From positions 41,514,791-41,578,790 of the forward strand of contig OY294044.1 in assembly GCA_958510825.1 (NCBI GenBank): 64,000 nucleotides of DNA. Reading direction: 5' to 3'. Numbering within the stretch: position 1 is the first letter of the stretch; the number at the start of each line of letters is the position of its first letter. This stretch comes from Brachypterus glaber (Eukaryota; Arthropoda; Insecta; Coleoptera; Kateretidae). The notes below the pieces were generated by a model. That model was given only the letters and a program-made list of their open reading frames with translations, searched no databases and had not been told where the DNA came from. Both the position numbers and the translations under genes were made by a program. Below are positions 55,493 through 64,000 of the stretch, in pieces.

Positions 55493-55940
55493 TAACAAAT
55501 AAATATGCTTGTATAATAATATAAAAGTTTGCAGGTTTTTTGTTTTAAACTATTTTTTATGTACTTTTTAAAACTTGCAGAAATGAAATTTTCGCGAAAT
55601 CTTCAAATAATTGGAGATTTTTTTATGTTCTAATTTAAGGGGAGGGGGGATATATATTTTTTAGTTTAAATATTATCAAAGAAACCTCAAAAATTCCTCA
55701 ATTTTATATAAAATCAGTTTTTAACCGAAAAACAGGTACAGATTTTTTTCAAAGTTTGAGTGCTTTGAGCTACCTAATAATTAATCGATTTGGCTCATTT
55801 TTGAGTGGCCACCCTTTTTTACCAAGGAGCAACTTTTGTGCCAGAATGCATTTTTGATGTCGAAATTCGGGATTTTTTGACACCCTAATGACTATTAATT
55901 TAAATAATAATAAATATATTTTTAACGTACAAAGTAATAT

Positions 55941-56986
55941 AAACGGTGTATTTGAAATATGGTCCAAAATTTTAAGGGGTGATTCCACATCATAAAATAT
56001 GACAAAAAGTTGCTATAAACATATCAGTCTAAAAATGCGTCGTAAGGGAGCTAAGCCCCTTTGAAAGTGACTAAAAAAATCGGTTTTTATTTAATAATTT
56101 AGGAACACTTTAAGATATAGAAACGAGATTTCTTAATAAGTCCCATATTCGTATATTATTTTCATGTACTTATTTTAACCAGGGGCGTGCGATCAAACTT
56201 TTTCCTGTGTAAATTTTTTGTAATTTTATTTTTCGTATATGATTTCTCAGGTCAAAATACATAAAAAAGGTACTCGAGTTGTAACACTTTAACGGTGAAA
56301 TTTCACGGTACGAGGACGAAAAATTAAATACTAAAATGTTGAAAACCGAAATTTCAATGATGCAGGGTACATGTACATCAAAAACCAAACCAAACTCATA
56401 TAGAGGTACTTCCAAAAAAATCCCAATGCGCCATTTTTAAAGGGCCATAGTTTTAAAAGCGATTTTTTGACATACATGTATAGAAACTTTTTTTCTTAGT
56501 TTTAGATATATAATAATCCTGAATCATTAAAATTTTGGTTTATCCACATTGCAGAATTTAATTTTTCGTCCACGAACAGTGAAATTTCACATTCAAATTA
56601 TTTTTTCTCTAAAACGGTTACAACAAGAGCATCTTTTTATTTAATTTGACCTAATGAATTAAATACCAAAAATAAAATTACAAAAAAATTACACATAAAA
56701 AAGTTTGGGGCAAAAAACTAATAAAGACACACCCCTGGTTAAAATAAGTACAAAAAAATAATATACGAAGATGGGCCTTATTTAGATTGTGAACTGTGCA
56801 AAACCTTGTTGCTATATCTTAAAGGAAGAGTTATTAAATAAAAAGCGAATTTTTTAGCCACTTTCAAATGGGCTTAGCTCCCGTACGACGCATTTTTAGA
56901 GATATGTTTATGGGAACTTTTTGTCATATTTTCTGATGTAGAATCACCTCTTACAATTTTGGACTCCATTTCAAATACACCGTGTA
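55941..56986. mobile_element. Foldback, AAGRGGTGATTCYA type, copy 2
   Basis: Ends ACGGTGTATTTGAAAT and ATTTCAAATACACCGTGTA enclose arms with GTGATTCCACATCA, AAAATGCGTCGTAAGGGAGC, TAAGCCCCTTTGAAAGTG and their complements. The mid-arm carries GTGAAATTTCAC in both halves (about 56295 and 56580). It shares GTGATTCTACATC with 20284-20985 and the tip TACACGGTGT with 23237-25837. Non-coding. Confidence 0.85.
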
Positions 56987-57001
56987 TGTCAATCTCAAAC
57001 T

Positions 57002-57139
57002 ATTACAAAATTTGTTAAAAAATTAAAAATTTGTTAATTTAATGTTATTTTCGTCAAAATTTATCGTAAAATTACAAAATTTGTTAAAAAATTAAAAATT
57101 TGTTAATTTAATGTTATTTTCGTCAAAATTTATCGTAAA
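57002..57139 (+). repeat. 69-bp perfect tandem duplication
   Basis: ATTACAAAATTTGTTAAAAA...ATTTATCGTAAA occurs twice, starting at 57002 and 57071, with no difference that I can see. Confidence 0.95.
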
Positions 57140-58720
57140 AAACTGAAAGTATATCATATAAATTTATTAAACCAACATCAAGGATTATAAAAGCTTTCGC
57201 AGATTCATCAGAAATGAAGAAAATAATAGCCCAGTTTTGCAGAAAAAAGTGGCAAATGTCAATTATTTAGACTGTTTTGTCAGAATTATTGGAGAGCCCT
57301 AGCACAAGTTTGGTAACTTATTTGGGGCTCTCCGTGCTTTTGCAGAATAACAAACAAGAAATAAGGTAGGTGAGCTAATTATTGACATGTTAAGATATTT
57401 TATTTTATACTGCGTTTAAATTTATTTGTAATCATCTAAAAGTTTACTACATTAAAAATAAACATGTCTTTATTCTAAGGGGTAAAAAAGAAACAAACTA
57501 CAGGAGCTTCAAAGAAATATTACTGCTTTTTAAAAAAGATTGCATACTGACAATATTAGGAACCCATGTCTCAAATATTGCCAGAGTACTGGCAGTAATA
57601 TTAAAAAAAACTTACAAAAAATTAATAAACTTATAAGAAAATATTGTAGCACAATAATTGTTTCAGCTGTTTAGGTTTAGGTACAATTTATGCACCTAAA
57701 TGACGATTTGTCGTTATTAATAAGCCACACGCGCTCTTCATGAATGTATCGATTACAATCTTATATCAGCCTGGCGATTCTCTTCGAATATAAAGCAGAA
57801 TCAAGATTCAGAACTCTCTGATTTCTTCGTTACTTTCTTCTCTTGTTGTTTTTTGTTTTTTAATTTTTTTTTGTTGTCAACCACTTCATATGGCAATATT
57901 AGGAACTTAGCTACCTAGACAACAATCTCAAAAAATTAACTTTTCGTTTCTTTATTGAGTAATACACAATATGGACCAAGAAAGTGCATGTTTGTGCCTA
58001 ACTTATTACTTTCTTGTCCTGCAATAATCGATGCTACCCAGCTTGCGACAGTCAACACAAAGTTTTTGTAGTGTAAGACCACAAAATACGAACTGTGTTT
58101 TCGTGTACTCTATTACCAACTGGATATAGATACATCATATTTACAGGCATCTTTTCCATATACCAGATAAACTGGCAGTGCCATCATGACGCAGAGGATG
58201 AACTAACAAGTTTAAGATGGGTGGCAATATTAGGAACATGACAATAATTTGCTCAACCACCTTAAATAAATAAATAAATATTGTATCGGAATTATTTATT
58301 TTCATAAAATTAGCTTTGGGAATAAAAAAAATAAAAGAAAATACACATATAGAAAAGAATTCTTATTTCTATCGATTATAATAGATAGAATATAATTATA
58401 CTTCGTACATAAGAACTAAACTTATTAAAATTTATTATTAACTTTGTACTTTTACATTAAAAGCTCTCATGCAGAAATGTACGCTCAGTCTCCCTTATAG
58501 TGGTAAAATATTTGTTCATTTTAATATACCAAAGCAGATAAGACTTGTTTTATAGCCTGGTGCATTATATCCCGATGCGCAGAAACGAGGGATATAAGTA
58601 GGCGAGGCTATAATGGTCTTCTCTACATAAATTGAATTTTTCTAGAAGTGCAAACTTCTTTAGGCGCGTTGAGCGATTTTTGGTAGAGGAAAATCTTATG
58701 GGTCGCGACATGCATGTCGA
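57140..58720. other. Unassigned DNA, possibly LTR-derived
   Basis: No open frame of interest. CAATATTAGGAAC occurs three times (about 57549, 57893 and 58224). A TATAAAG box with a CT-rich stretch downstream lies at about 57788-57850, which could be an LTR promoter. No primer-binding site or gag/pol sequence is visible. (AAAT)n occurs at about 58263-58283. Confidence 0.3.
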
Positions 58721-58722
58721 TA

Positions 58723-58995
58723 TTTTAATAACTTTTCATCGTATTGACTTAAAGACTTGAAATTTGAAATATAAGCTATGGTGACTATTGAGACATACAT
58801 AAAACTACCAAAAAATACTAGCCGTGAAGTCCAAAACAGGCACATAATGATTTTCTTTTATTTTTTAATAACTTTAGATAGGATTGACTTAGAGACTTGG
58901 TTTAAAATATAAGCTTACGGTGACTATTCAAACAAGATAGATGCATAAAAATACCAACAAATACTAGCCATGAAGTCCAAAAGAGGACCATAACG
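58723..58995 (+). repeat. ~140-bp tandem duplication
   Basis: TTTTAATAACTTT...TTGACTTAAAGACTTG, AATATAAGCTATGGTGACTA and TACTAGCCGTGAAGTCCAAA recur about 140 bp later with small changes. The TTAAAGACTTGAAATTTG part resembles the downstream half of the GTCGGTCTGTC family. Confidence 0.85.
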
Positions 58996-59012
58996 GGGTA
59001 TGAGGTGTATTA

Positions 59013-59626
59013 AGGGGTCGTCAATAAAATACGTCACGCAAATTGACCAAAATTCATACACTTCATATTCCGTTCTCTCGTTATTAAAGTATGTAGAGAT
59101 TTCATATTTTGGCTACTCCCCCCAATAGAGGGGTGTTAGGGGGGTAGCCAAAATATAAAATTTCTATAGCATTTAATAACACGAGAAACGGGGTATGAAG
59201 TGTATAAATTTTGTTCAATTTGCGTGACGTGATTGTGATTGTTCTCGCACTTTATTTTTTGCTTTCCAAATATGAATAAAAAAAAATTCATGGGCAGTCA
59301 TGGGAACTGCCGACAGAATTGAGCACTTAAAACTATGAAATAACAGTGTTTTTTTTTGTATTATCAAATTAATTGTAGCATCAAAAATTAAAATTTCATT
59401 ATTTGTAAATTAAAATTATTAATATTAGTCTGGTTTCCACATCTATCGGCACTCTGAGCAACAATTATTACATTTTTATATGGTTTATTTATTAGTCAAA
59501 ACATATCCCCCCTATTGGGGGAGTATCCAAAATATGAAATACCTACATCCTTTGATAACGCGAGAAACGGGGTATGAAATGTATGAATTTTAATCATATT
59601 GCCTGAAGTATTTTATGGACGACCCC
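59013..59626. mobile_element. Nested foldback MITE, AGGGGTCGTCAATAAA ends
   Basis: The outer ends AGGGGTCGTC and GGACGACCCC are flanked by TTA at 59010-59012 and 59627-59629, a PIF/Harbinger-like pattern. The left half is itself a hairpin: GCAAATTGACCAAAATTCAT...GGCTACTCCCCCCAATAG pairs with GGGGGGTAGCCAAAATATAA...TTTGCGTGACGT (59140-59240). A third copy of the arm (ATCCCCCCTATTGGGGGAGT...GAAACGGGGTATGAAATG) stands at 59505-59600. The arms have been copied at least three times. Confidence 0.8.
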
Positions 59627-59634
59627 TTATTATT

Positions 59635-60110
59635 ATTGTACAGTTCTTACATGCTTGTTAATCAAAGTTCTCGTAATTATTTACAGAATAATATAGGCAT
59701 ATTTTCACGTTGTAAACAACATAATAAACGGGACTCTGCTCAACATAAGGTTTTGTGATTTATTCGAATGAGAAAATTTAATTAGCAAGCTATGCTTTTT
59801 GTGAACAATTAATAATTAGGAGTTTGGTTGCCATAGCAATCACATAAACAGATGCTTCCAGTTACAATGTTATGTATCATTGTGTATTTTCTGAAAAAGA
59901 ATGGTACATTGTTAGACTAGGAGGGAAAGTAAAACTTTTCCCTGTCGAATTTATTAGATTGACGGACGAGCAGTGAAGCGAAATGAGTACGGTAACAATA
60001 AATTAAAAGTTACTTTACATTAGAGTATAACATACTATTACTTTCCCCAAGGAAAAGTCGAAAAAAATTTATTGCTTTTTTAAGTTTTATACCCAAAAAA
60101 CATGATTTCC
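59635..60110. other. Intergenic DNA
   Basis: No feature recognised. Confidence 0.45.
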
Positions 60111-60114
60111 GTCA

Positions 60115-60235
60115 AAAAAAAATTCTGTCTGTCGGTCGGTCTGTCGGTCTGTAGGTCTGCGTCCGGGAAATTTGTGACCACAATAACTCAAGAACTCTTC
60201 GGGCTAAAGACTTCAAATTTGGACCATAGGTTGAT
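60115..60235 (+). repeat. GTCGGTCTGTC dispersed repeat, copy 4
   Basis: CTGTCTGTCGGTCGGTCTGTCG, then GGAAATTTGTGACCACAATA, ACTCAAGAACTCTTCGGGCT and AAAGACTTCAAATTTGG, in the same order as copies at 1075 and 9448. No minisatellite follows; instead a GTCGCTGAATCCAAATCC segment appears at about 60303. Confidence 0.7.
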
Positions 60236-60638
60236 TACACTGGTCGACAAATCTGAAGATTTCTCTAACTGAGATTCCAGACATAGGTTTATACTAATTT
60301 TGGGTCGCTGAATCCAAATCCAAAGGCCGTTTTTCTCCATCACCTTCAGATTTTTTTATATCATAAAAAAAGTTAAAATTAGGAAAATCGATTTTGTGTA
60401 ATTACAAGAAAATGCTTTGACTTATCACATTAAAATTAAGTACGGTTAATAGTGGTAATATAAGTTATTTAAGTTATTAAGTTATTTTACTTACCCAAAA
60501 ATACAATTGTGTGTATGTCAGAGGCGTGCGTTCTAAAGTGTTTCTGTAATATATTTCTCCAACAAAGTTTATGTTTAAGAATTTTACAATTTCGATATAA
60601 AATTATTATTTATTGATTAATTTTACGCAAAAAACATA

Positions 60639-61388
60639 TTGGACCTTTTGATCAAAGGTCAATAGTTTTCGAGTAAAATAGGTTTAAACATATCTCTGCA
60701 AGTTCCACTAAGAAAAAAACTGCTGCCAACAAGATAATACTTTCTCATATAGGTCTAGGTTTATTAAAATAAAAATAAATAAATAAATAAAAAAAAATTA
60801 AATTATTTTTTTCCGAAAATAGTCTATTTTTTCATTTTAACGAAAAAAAAAATAAAAAAAAAGTTTACCCCATTTTACCCCCTTACCCCACCCCGATTTT
60901 TATAAAAAAATATCCTAGCCACACAAAAAAGGTCAATAGTTTTTTTTCCTAAGTATTTTGAGGCGCTGAATCCGAATTTGAAGTCAAAATAGCACCTTAT
61001 CCAATTAGTTTTCCAGGTGATGTGCTATTTTGACCTCAAATTGGGATTCAGCGCCTCAAAATACATAGAAAAAAAACTATTGACCTTTTTTTGTGTGGCT
61101 AGGATATTTTTTTTTGATAAAAATCGGGGTGGGGTAACGGGTTAAAATGGGGTTAAAACTTTTTTTTATTTTTTTTTTCATTTTATTTTTCGTTAAAACG
61201 AAAAATGACACTTTTTTTGGATTTTTTTTTTAGTTTATTTATTTATTTTTATTTTTATTTTAATAAACCTAGACCTATAGGAGAAAGTATTATCTTGTTG
61301 GCAGCAGTTTTTTTCTTAGTGGAACTTGCAGAGATATGTTTAAACCTATTTTTCTAGAAAACTATTGACCTTTGATCAAAAGATCCAA
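60639..61388. mobile_element. Large palindrome cut by the assembly gap
   Basis: Symmetry centre at about 61013. The left arm TTGGACCTTTTGATCAAAGG...AACTGCTGCCAACAAGATAA...CCACCCCGATTTTTA...GCGCTGAATCCGAATTTG is matched by the right arm up to the last base before the N block (CTTTGATCAAAAGATCCAA). Arms are about 355 bp with a loop of about 26 bp. The gap starts where the arm would end, so the far flank is unknown. Non-coding. Confidence 0.9.
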
Positions 61389-61588
61389 NNNNNNNNNNNN
61401 NNNNNNNNNNNNNNNNNNNNNNNNNNNNNNNNNNNNNNNNNNNNNNNNNNNNNNNNNNNNNNNNNNNNNNNNNNNNNNNNNNNNNNNNNNNNNNNNNNNN
61501 NNNNNNNNNNNNNNNNNNNNNNNNNNNNNNNNNNNNNNNNNNNNNNNNNNNNNNNNNNNNNNNNNNNNNNNNNNNNNNNNNNNNNNNN
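61389..61588. other. Assembly gap (200 N)
   Basis: Exactly 200 N at the outer edge of a near-perfect palindrome; probably a placeholder. Confidence 1.
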
Positions 61589-61654
61589 AATTATGCATTT
61601 TGGGCTGAAATTGCCATGTGCATAAGTATACGTAACGATAAGCATATACATGTA

Positions 61655-62381
61655 CAGTCGATCAAGAAAAAGCGTGTCGCCTATAACGTGTAGTCGGTAA
61701 GAGAGAGCCCTTACTTTTTTTTCGGGGATATACTTTACTTCCTGAGCGACAATGCTTTGAACATAGAGACTTTTTTCTGAACCTTATTTTTAGTGACTCA
61801 GCACGTTTTAAAACATGAGTGGTGCTTACGGATCACGGTTCGAGGCTTTCTCCCTCTGTTTGCACCGAAAGGTCCGAAAATGACGCCTACAGCGGCTACA
61901 AAGTATATGGGAAAGTCAAGACATTCGTCAACAAGTGAGTGAAACGATACTTGAAAAACGAAAAATGTTGTCGACTTACTAGATCGTGGCTCAACAGGAA
62001 AGGTGTCGGCTAAGCACGAAAAAATGATTTTAAACATGTTTTTGCAGAATCCTCAATTAACCCTGTTACAAGGGACAAAAAAACTGATACAGCAAAGTTT
62101 GGATATATCACATGAAACAATTCGTACTCATCTCCAGGCTCACGACAAAAGTGGCGAAGTACAATAAAGAAACCTTTGTTGAGTAAACACAGAGAGAAAA
62201 ACGACTCGCGTGAGCTAAGGGACATATCGATCGAGACTGGATCAAGGTTATTTTTACCGATGAAGCTTCCTTTTGGGGTTGCATTGATCTATTATTTATT
62301 AACTGTAATTAAATTAAAAAAAAATAGTATAAACATATTCTTACATAAACAATGCGAGACACGCTCTTACTTGACCGACTG
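61655..62381 (+). mobile_element. Internally deleted Tc1-like element
   Basis: The left TIR CAGTCGATCAAGAAAAAGCG and right end CGCTCTTACTTGACCGACTG (imperfect, about 27 bp) are flanked by TA (61653-61654; 62382-62383). The inside keeps the N-terminal part of a transposase and stops shortly after the first catalytic Asp. The rest was deleted to leave a 727-bp derivative. Confidence 0.85.
61960..62283 (+). pseudogene. Tc1-like transposase N-terminal remnant
   Basis: The plus-strand frame from about 61967 reads VVDLLDRGSTGKVSAKHEKM, then NPQLTLLQGTKKLIQQSLDI and SHETIRTHLQAHD, a helix-turn-helix DNA-binding region. Shifts then lead to KWRSTIKKPLLSKHREK, and in another frame to DWIKVIFTDEASFWG, where the first catalytic Asp sits (codon 62259-62261). 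The second Asp and Glu regions are missing. At least two frameshifts; inactive. FTDE.SFW suits a Tc1/mariner family, but the spacing class cannot be read because the rest is lost. Confidence 0.75.
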
Positions 62382-62399
62382 TACATGCAATTATATGTG

Positions 62400-62720
62400 A
62401 TATGTCCTTTTTTAGTGCACATACATGTAATATGTGAATATAAAATAAAATGCGTACAATTTCTAATGCGTAAAAATAACGTCTCTCTGTCTGGGGTTAC
62501 ATCTTGCAGATGTATTTTATATAATCTTGAACAAATTCTGATTTGAGCGAAATAAATTTTTATTTTGGCTATAACTTTTTACCATTTATAATAGAAGAAA
62601 AATTTAAAAACCACCTGAAAGGTAATAAAAATTTTCACAAAGTATGTTCCCAATAATTTTTTTATGACTAACCCCTCTCTCCCAAAATATAAAACATTGT
62701 TTCTGGACATAAAAGTAAAA
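62400..62720. other. Intergenic DNA
   Basis: No gene; AT-rich, with ACTAACCCCTCTCTCCC near 62670. Confidence 0.4.
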
Positions 62721-62723
62721 AAG

Positions 62724-63243
62724 GGTTTCACAGTGATTTTTCAAAGAAAAATGCCAGAAACATGATTTTTTATGGTTTTTGTATGGTTTTTTGGAATTAA
62801 AAAAAAAACGGAAATGATAAAATTAATATGACATCGAAAGCCATATTTAGTTTTTTTTTTCACGAAATTTTGAAATTTTGAAAACTGTAATGCACCACAG
62901 CGCGTAACAGAATTGGCACAACGGGTCTTGGTTTGTCCCTAACCTTAAAAAAAAACACATAAAAATCGCCAAAATTGCCCTTGCGCTGCTACAGCTTTTA
63001 AAGCCCTACAAGAGTCAAAATTTCGTGAAAAAAACTAAATATGGTTTTCGATGTATTTTGATAAGTAGAATTTAAGATTAGATTAGTTCAGATTAGTTTT
63101 ATCATTTAATTTAATTAATTTTAATTTAATTTTATTTTATTTAATTTAATTAATTTAACGAATACTTTATCCGTTTTCTTTTAATTCCAAAAAACCATAA
63201 AAAACGTTTTTGGCAAATTTCTGGAAAAATCACTAAGAAACCC
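62724..63243. mobile_element. Foldback palindrome
   Basis: GAAAGCCATATTTAGTTTTT with CACGAAATTTTGA (about 62838-62872) pairs with TTTCGTGAAAAAAACTAAATATGGTTTTC (about 63022-63050). Outside this, GGTTTTTTGGAATTAAAA and GGGTTTCACAGTGATTTTTC continue the pairing on both sides. The loop (62885-63010) is the GC-richer part (CACCACAGCGCGTAACAG). Non-coding. GGATTTGGATTCAGCGATG just outside (63258) is the inverse of GTCGCTGAATCCAAATCC at 60303. Confidence 0.75.
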
Positions 63244-63436
63244 CTTAATCTGATTCGGATTTGGATTCAGCGATGAAAAATACATAAGAATAGACCTCTT
63301 TCGTCAAAAGTTCAGGGTACTTTTTTTGTGGGCCTATGTAATTATTATATTATTTATTTATCTATTTATTTATTGGTTTAGAAACGTCTTGGGACTTTAC
63401 AGGAAAGTATTTTATACCAAAATGAGACAATAGTAT

Positions 63437-63710
63437 ATTAAAGTACTAGTTTCATAACAGCAAAATAGAAAAAATTGTTTAAAGCACTCGTTTCATAACA
63501 CGTTTTTAGCGAACTAGTACTTTAGAAAACTCGTGAGAAAAAACTTGTTATGAAACGATTGCTTTATACAATTTTTTCTATTTTGTTCTAAATTAAAAAA
63601 AAAACTTACATTTAAATTGATGACCGATTTAGGGATTTTTATTTTGGGCTGGCATTACACTTTTTGCTATGTTTAAAATTCAAAGAACAAACGATATTTT
63701 GATATCTTTT
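63437..63710 (+). repeat. CATAACACG dispersed repeat, copy 3
   Basis: AGTACTAGTTTCATAACAGC, ACTCGTTTCATAACACGTTT and TTAGCGAACTAGTACTTTAG form a small palindrome with CTTGTTATGAAACGATTGC. The downstream half matches the reverse complement of 4425-4620. Confidence 0.75.
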
Positions 63711-63884
63711 TTTCTTTTTTTTTTTAACAAAATTTATTTCTGACCTCTAAGACAGCTGTAAACTGATAACAAGGCCTAAACAAAATTAAATTACAATGAA
63801 TATCATTTACAAGTTAGGTTACTTATATATAATAAAAAAAAAAAAAATATTTTAATTACTGCTATCACTACTTAAATAAAGTTT

Positions 63885-64000
63885 TAAATGTTTACAAAAA
63901 GTTTATTTTTTAGTTGTTTTATTTGGTCTGGCACTTGGTTATACATATTGCGTCCAACATACATAGGTGCTGTTTGAGTTTTGCAGGTACGACGAATAGG
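63885..64000 (-). pseudogene. LINE C-terminal remnant, runs off the window
   Basis: The minus-strand reading RRTCKTQTAPMYVGRNMYNQ then VPDQIKQLKNKLFVNI and a stop at about 63885 resembles the last residues of non-LTR RT proteins (MYVG..MYNQ.P..IK). The body lies beyond 64000. Small and uncertain. Confidence 0.5.

Larger units (their letters stand above)
49698..55887. mobile_element. 6.2-kb hAT-like foldback with nested insertions (copy 3)
   Basis: The left end TAGGGTGTGTCAAAAAATAC and right end ATTTTTTGACACCCTA carry the same arms as 15762-16329. Flanking 8-mers ATGACTAA (49690-49697) and ATGACTAT (55888-55895) match 7 of 8, marking it as one insertion. The left arm runs 49698-49915, is interrupted by 2.8 kb containing a transposase gene, and resumes at about 52700-52990 (GCATATATACATGTCAACCT, CCTAAAACTTTTTTCGGTTT). 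The right arm runs 53640-53855, 54570-54740 and 55500-55887, interrupted by the foldback 53912-54500 and the LINE piece 54738-55492. Once these inserts are discounted it resembles copy 2 at 36784-37925. Confidence 0.8.

Noticed and set aside
49698..55887. Reading the transposase at 50.7 kb as the autonomous gene of the TAGGGTG foldback family
   Set aside because: The 8-bp duplications indicate hAT, while the protein is IS630/Tc1-related, and it interrupts an arm; nesting explains this better.
61362..61651. Open frames across the second N block
   Set aside because: Artefacts of N.

Overview
The window is strongly AT-rich eukaryotic DNA from an arthropod, most likely an insect. The evidence is the type of transposons: mariner/Tc1 relatives, piggyBac-like and PIF/Harbinger-like MITEs, and Jockey/CR1-like and RNase H-bearing LINEs. 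I cannot name the species; a repeat-rich beetle or similar insect would fit. I found no host protein-coding gene, rRNA or functional tRNA. Every coding stretch I can support is a piece of a transposable element, and all carry breaks or are 5'-truncated.

Layout. 1-12.4 kb: intergenic DNA with a modular repeat family (a GTCGGTCTGTC block followed by a ~96-bp minisatellite, 1.1-1.8 kb and 9.5-10.2 kb), two large foldback palindromes (2.03-2.80 and 3.20-3.95 kb) and two related hairpins near 11 kb. A 200-N gap lies at 12.4 kb. 12.9-20 kb: two arrays of one 99-bp satellite in opposite orientation, separated by foldback and hAT-like MITEs and a possible tRNA-derived SINE. 20-27 kb: a foldback joined to a mariner (DD41D) element with an inverted 5'-5' structure, then a 2.6-kb long-TIR element with a GC-rich hAT-like insert, then a LINE fragment. 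27.6-39.6 kb: nested foldbacks, two copies of a ~145-bp PIF/Harbinger-like MITE, a 966-bp piggyBac-like MITE with perfect TTAA duplications, and a 1.2-kb TA-flanked element. 40-48.3 kb: a minisatellite split by an RNase H LINE fragment, a second LINE tail, and one nearly full-length but broken LINE of about 4 kb. 49.7-55.9 kb: a 6.2-kb hAT-like foldback with near-identical 8-bp flanking repeats, carrying nested insertions: a long-spacing IS630/Tc1-related transposase, a perfect 113-bp hairpin, another foldback and a LINE fragment. 56-64 kb: further palindromes (one running into the second N gap), tandem duplications, an internally deleted Tc1-like element and a LINE remnant at the edge.

The theme is inverted duplication. 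At least fifteen foldbacks occur in 64 kb, many sharing mariner-like ends (TACA...TGT). The DD41D element at 21-23 kb has 5' sequence at both ends, which suggests how such foldbacks may arise here. The elements also date one another: MITEs sit in one arm of a palindrome while the other arm keeps the empty site, and LINEs interrupt foldback arms and minisatellites.
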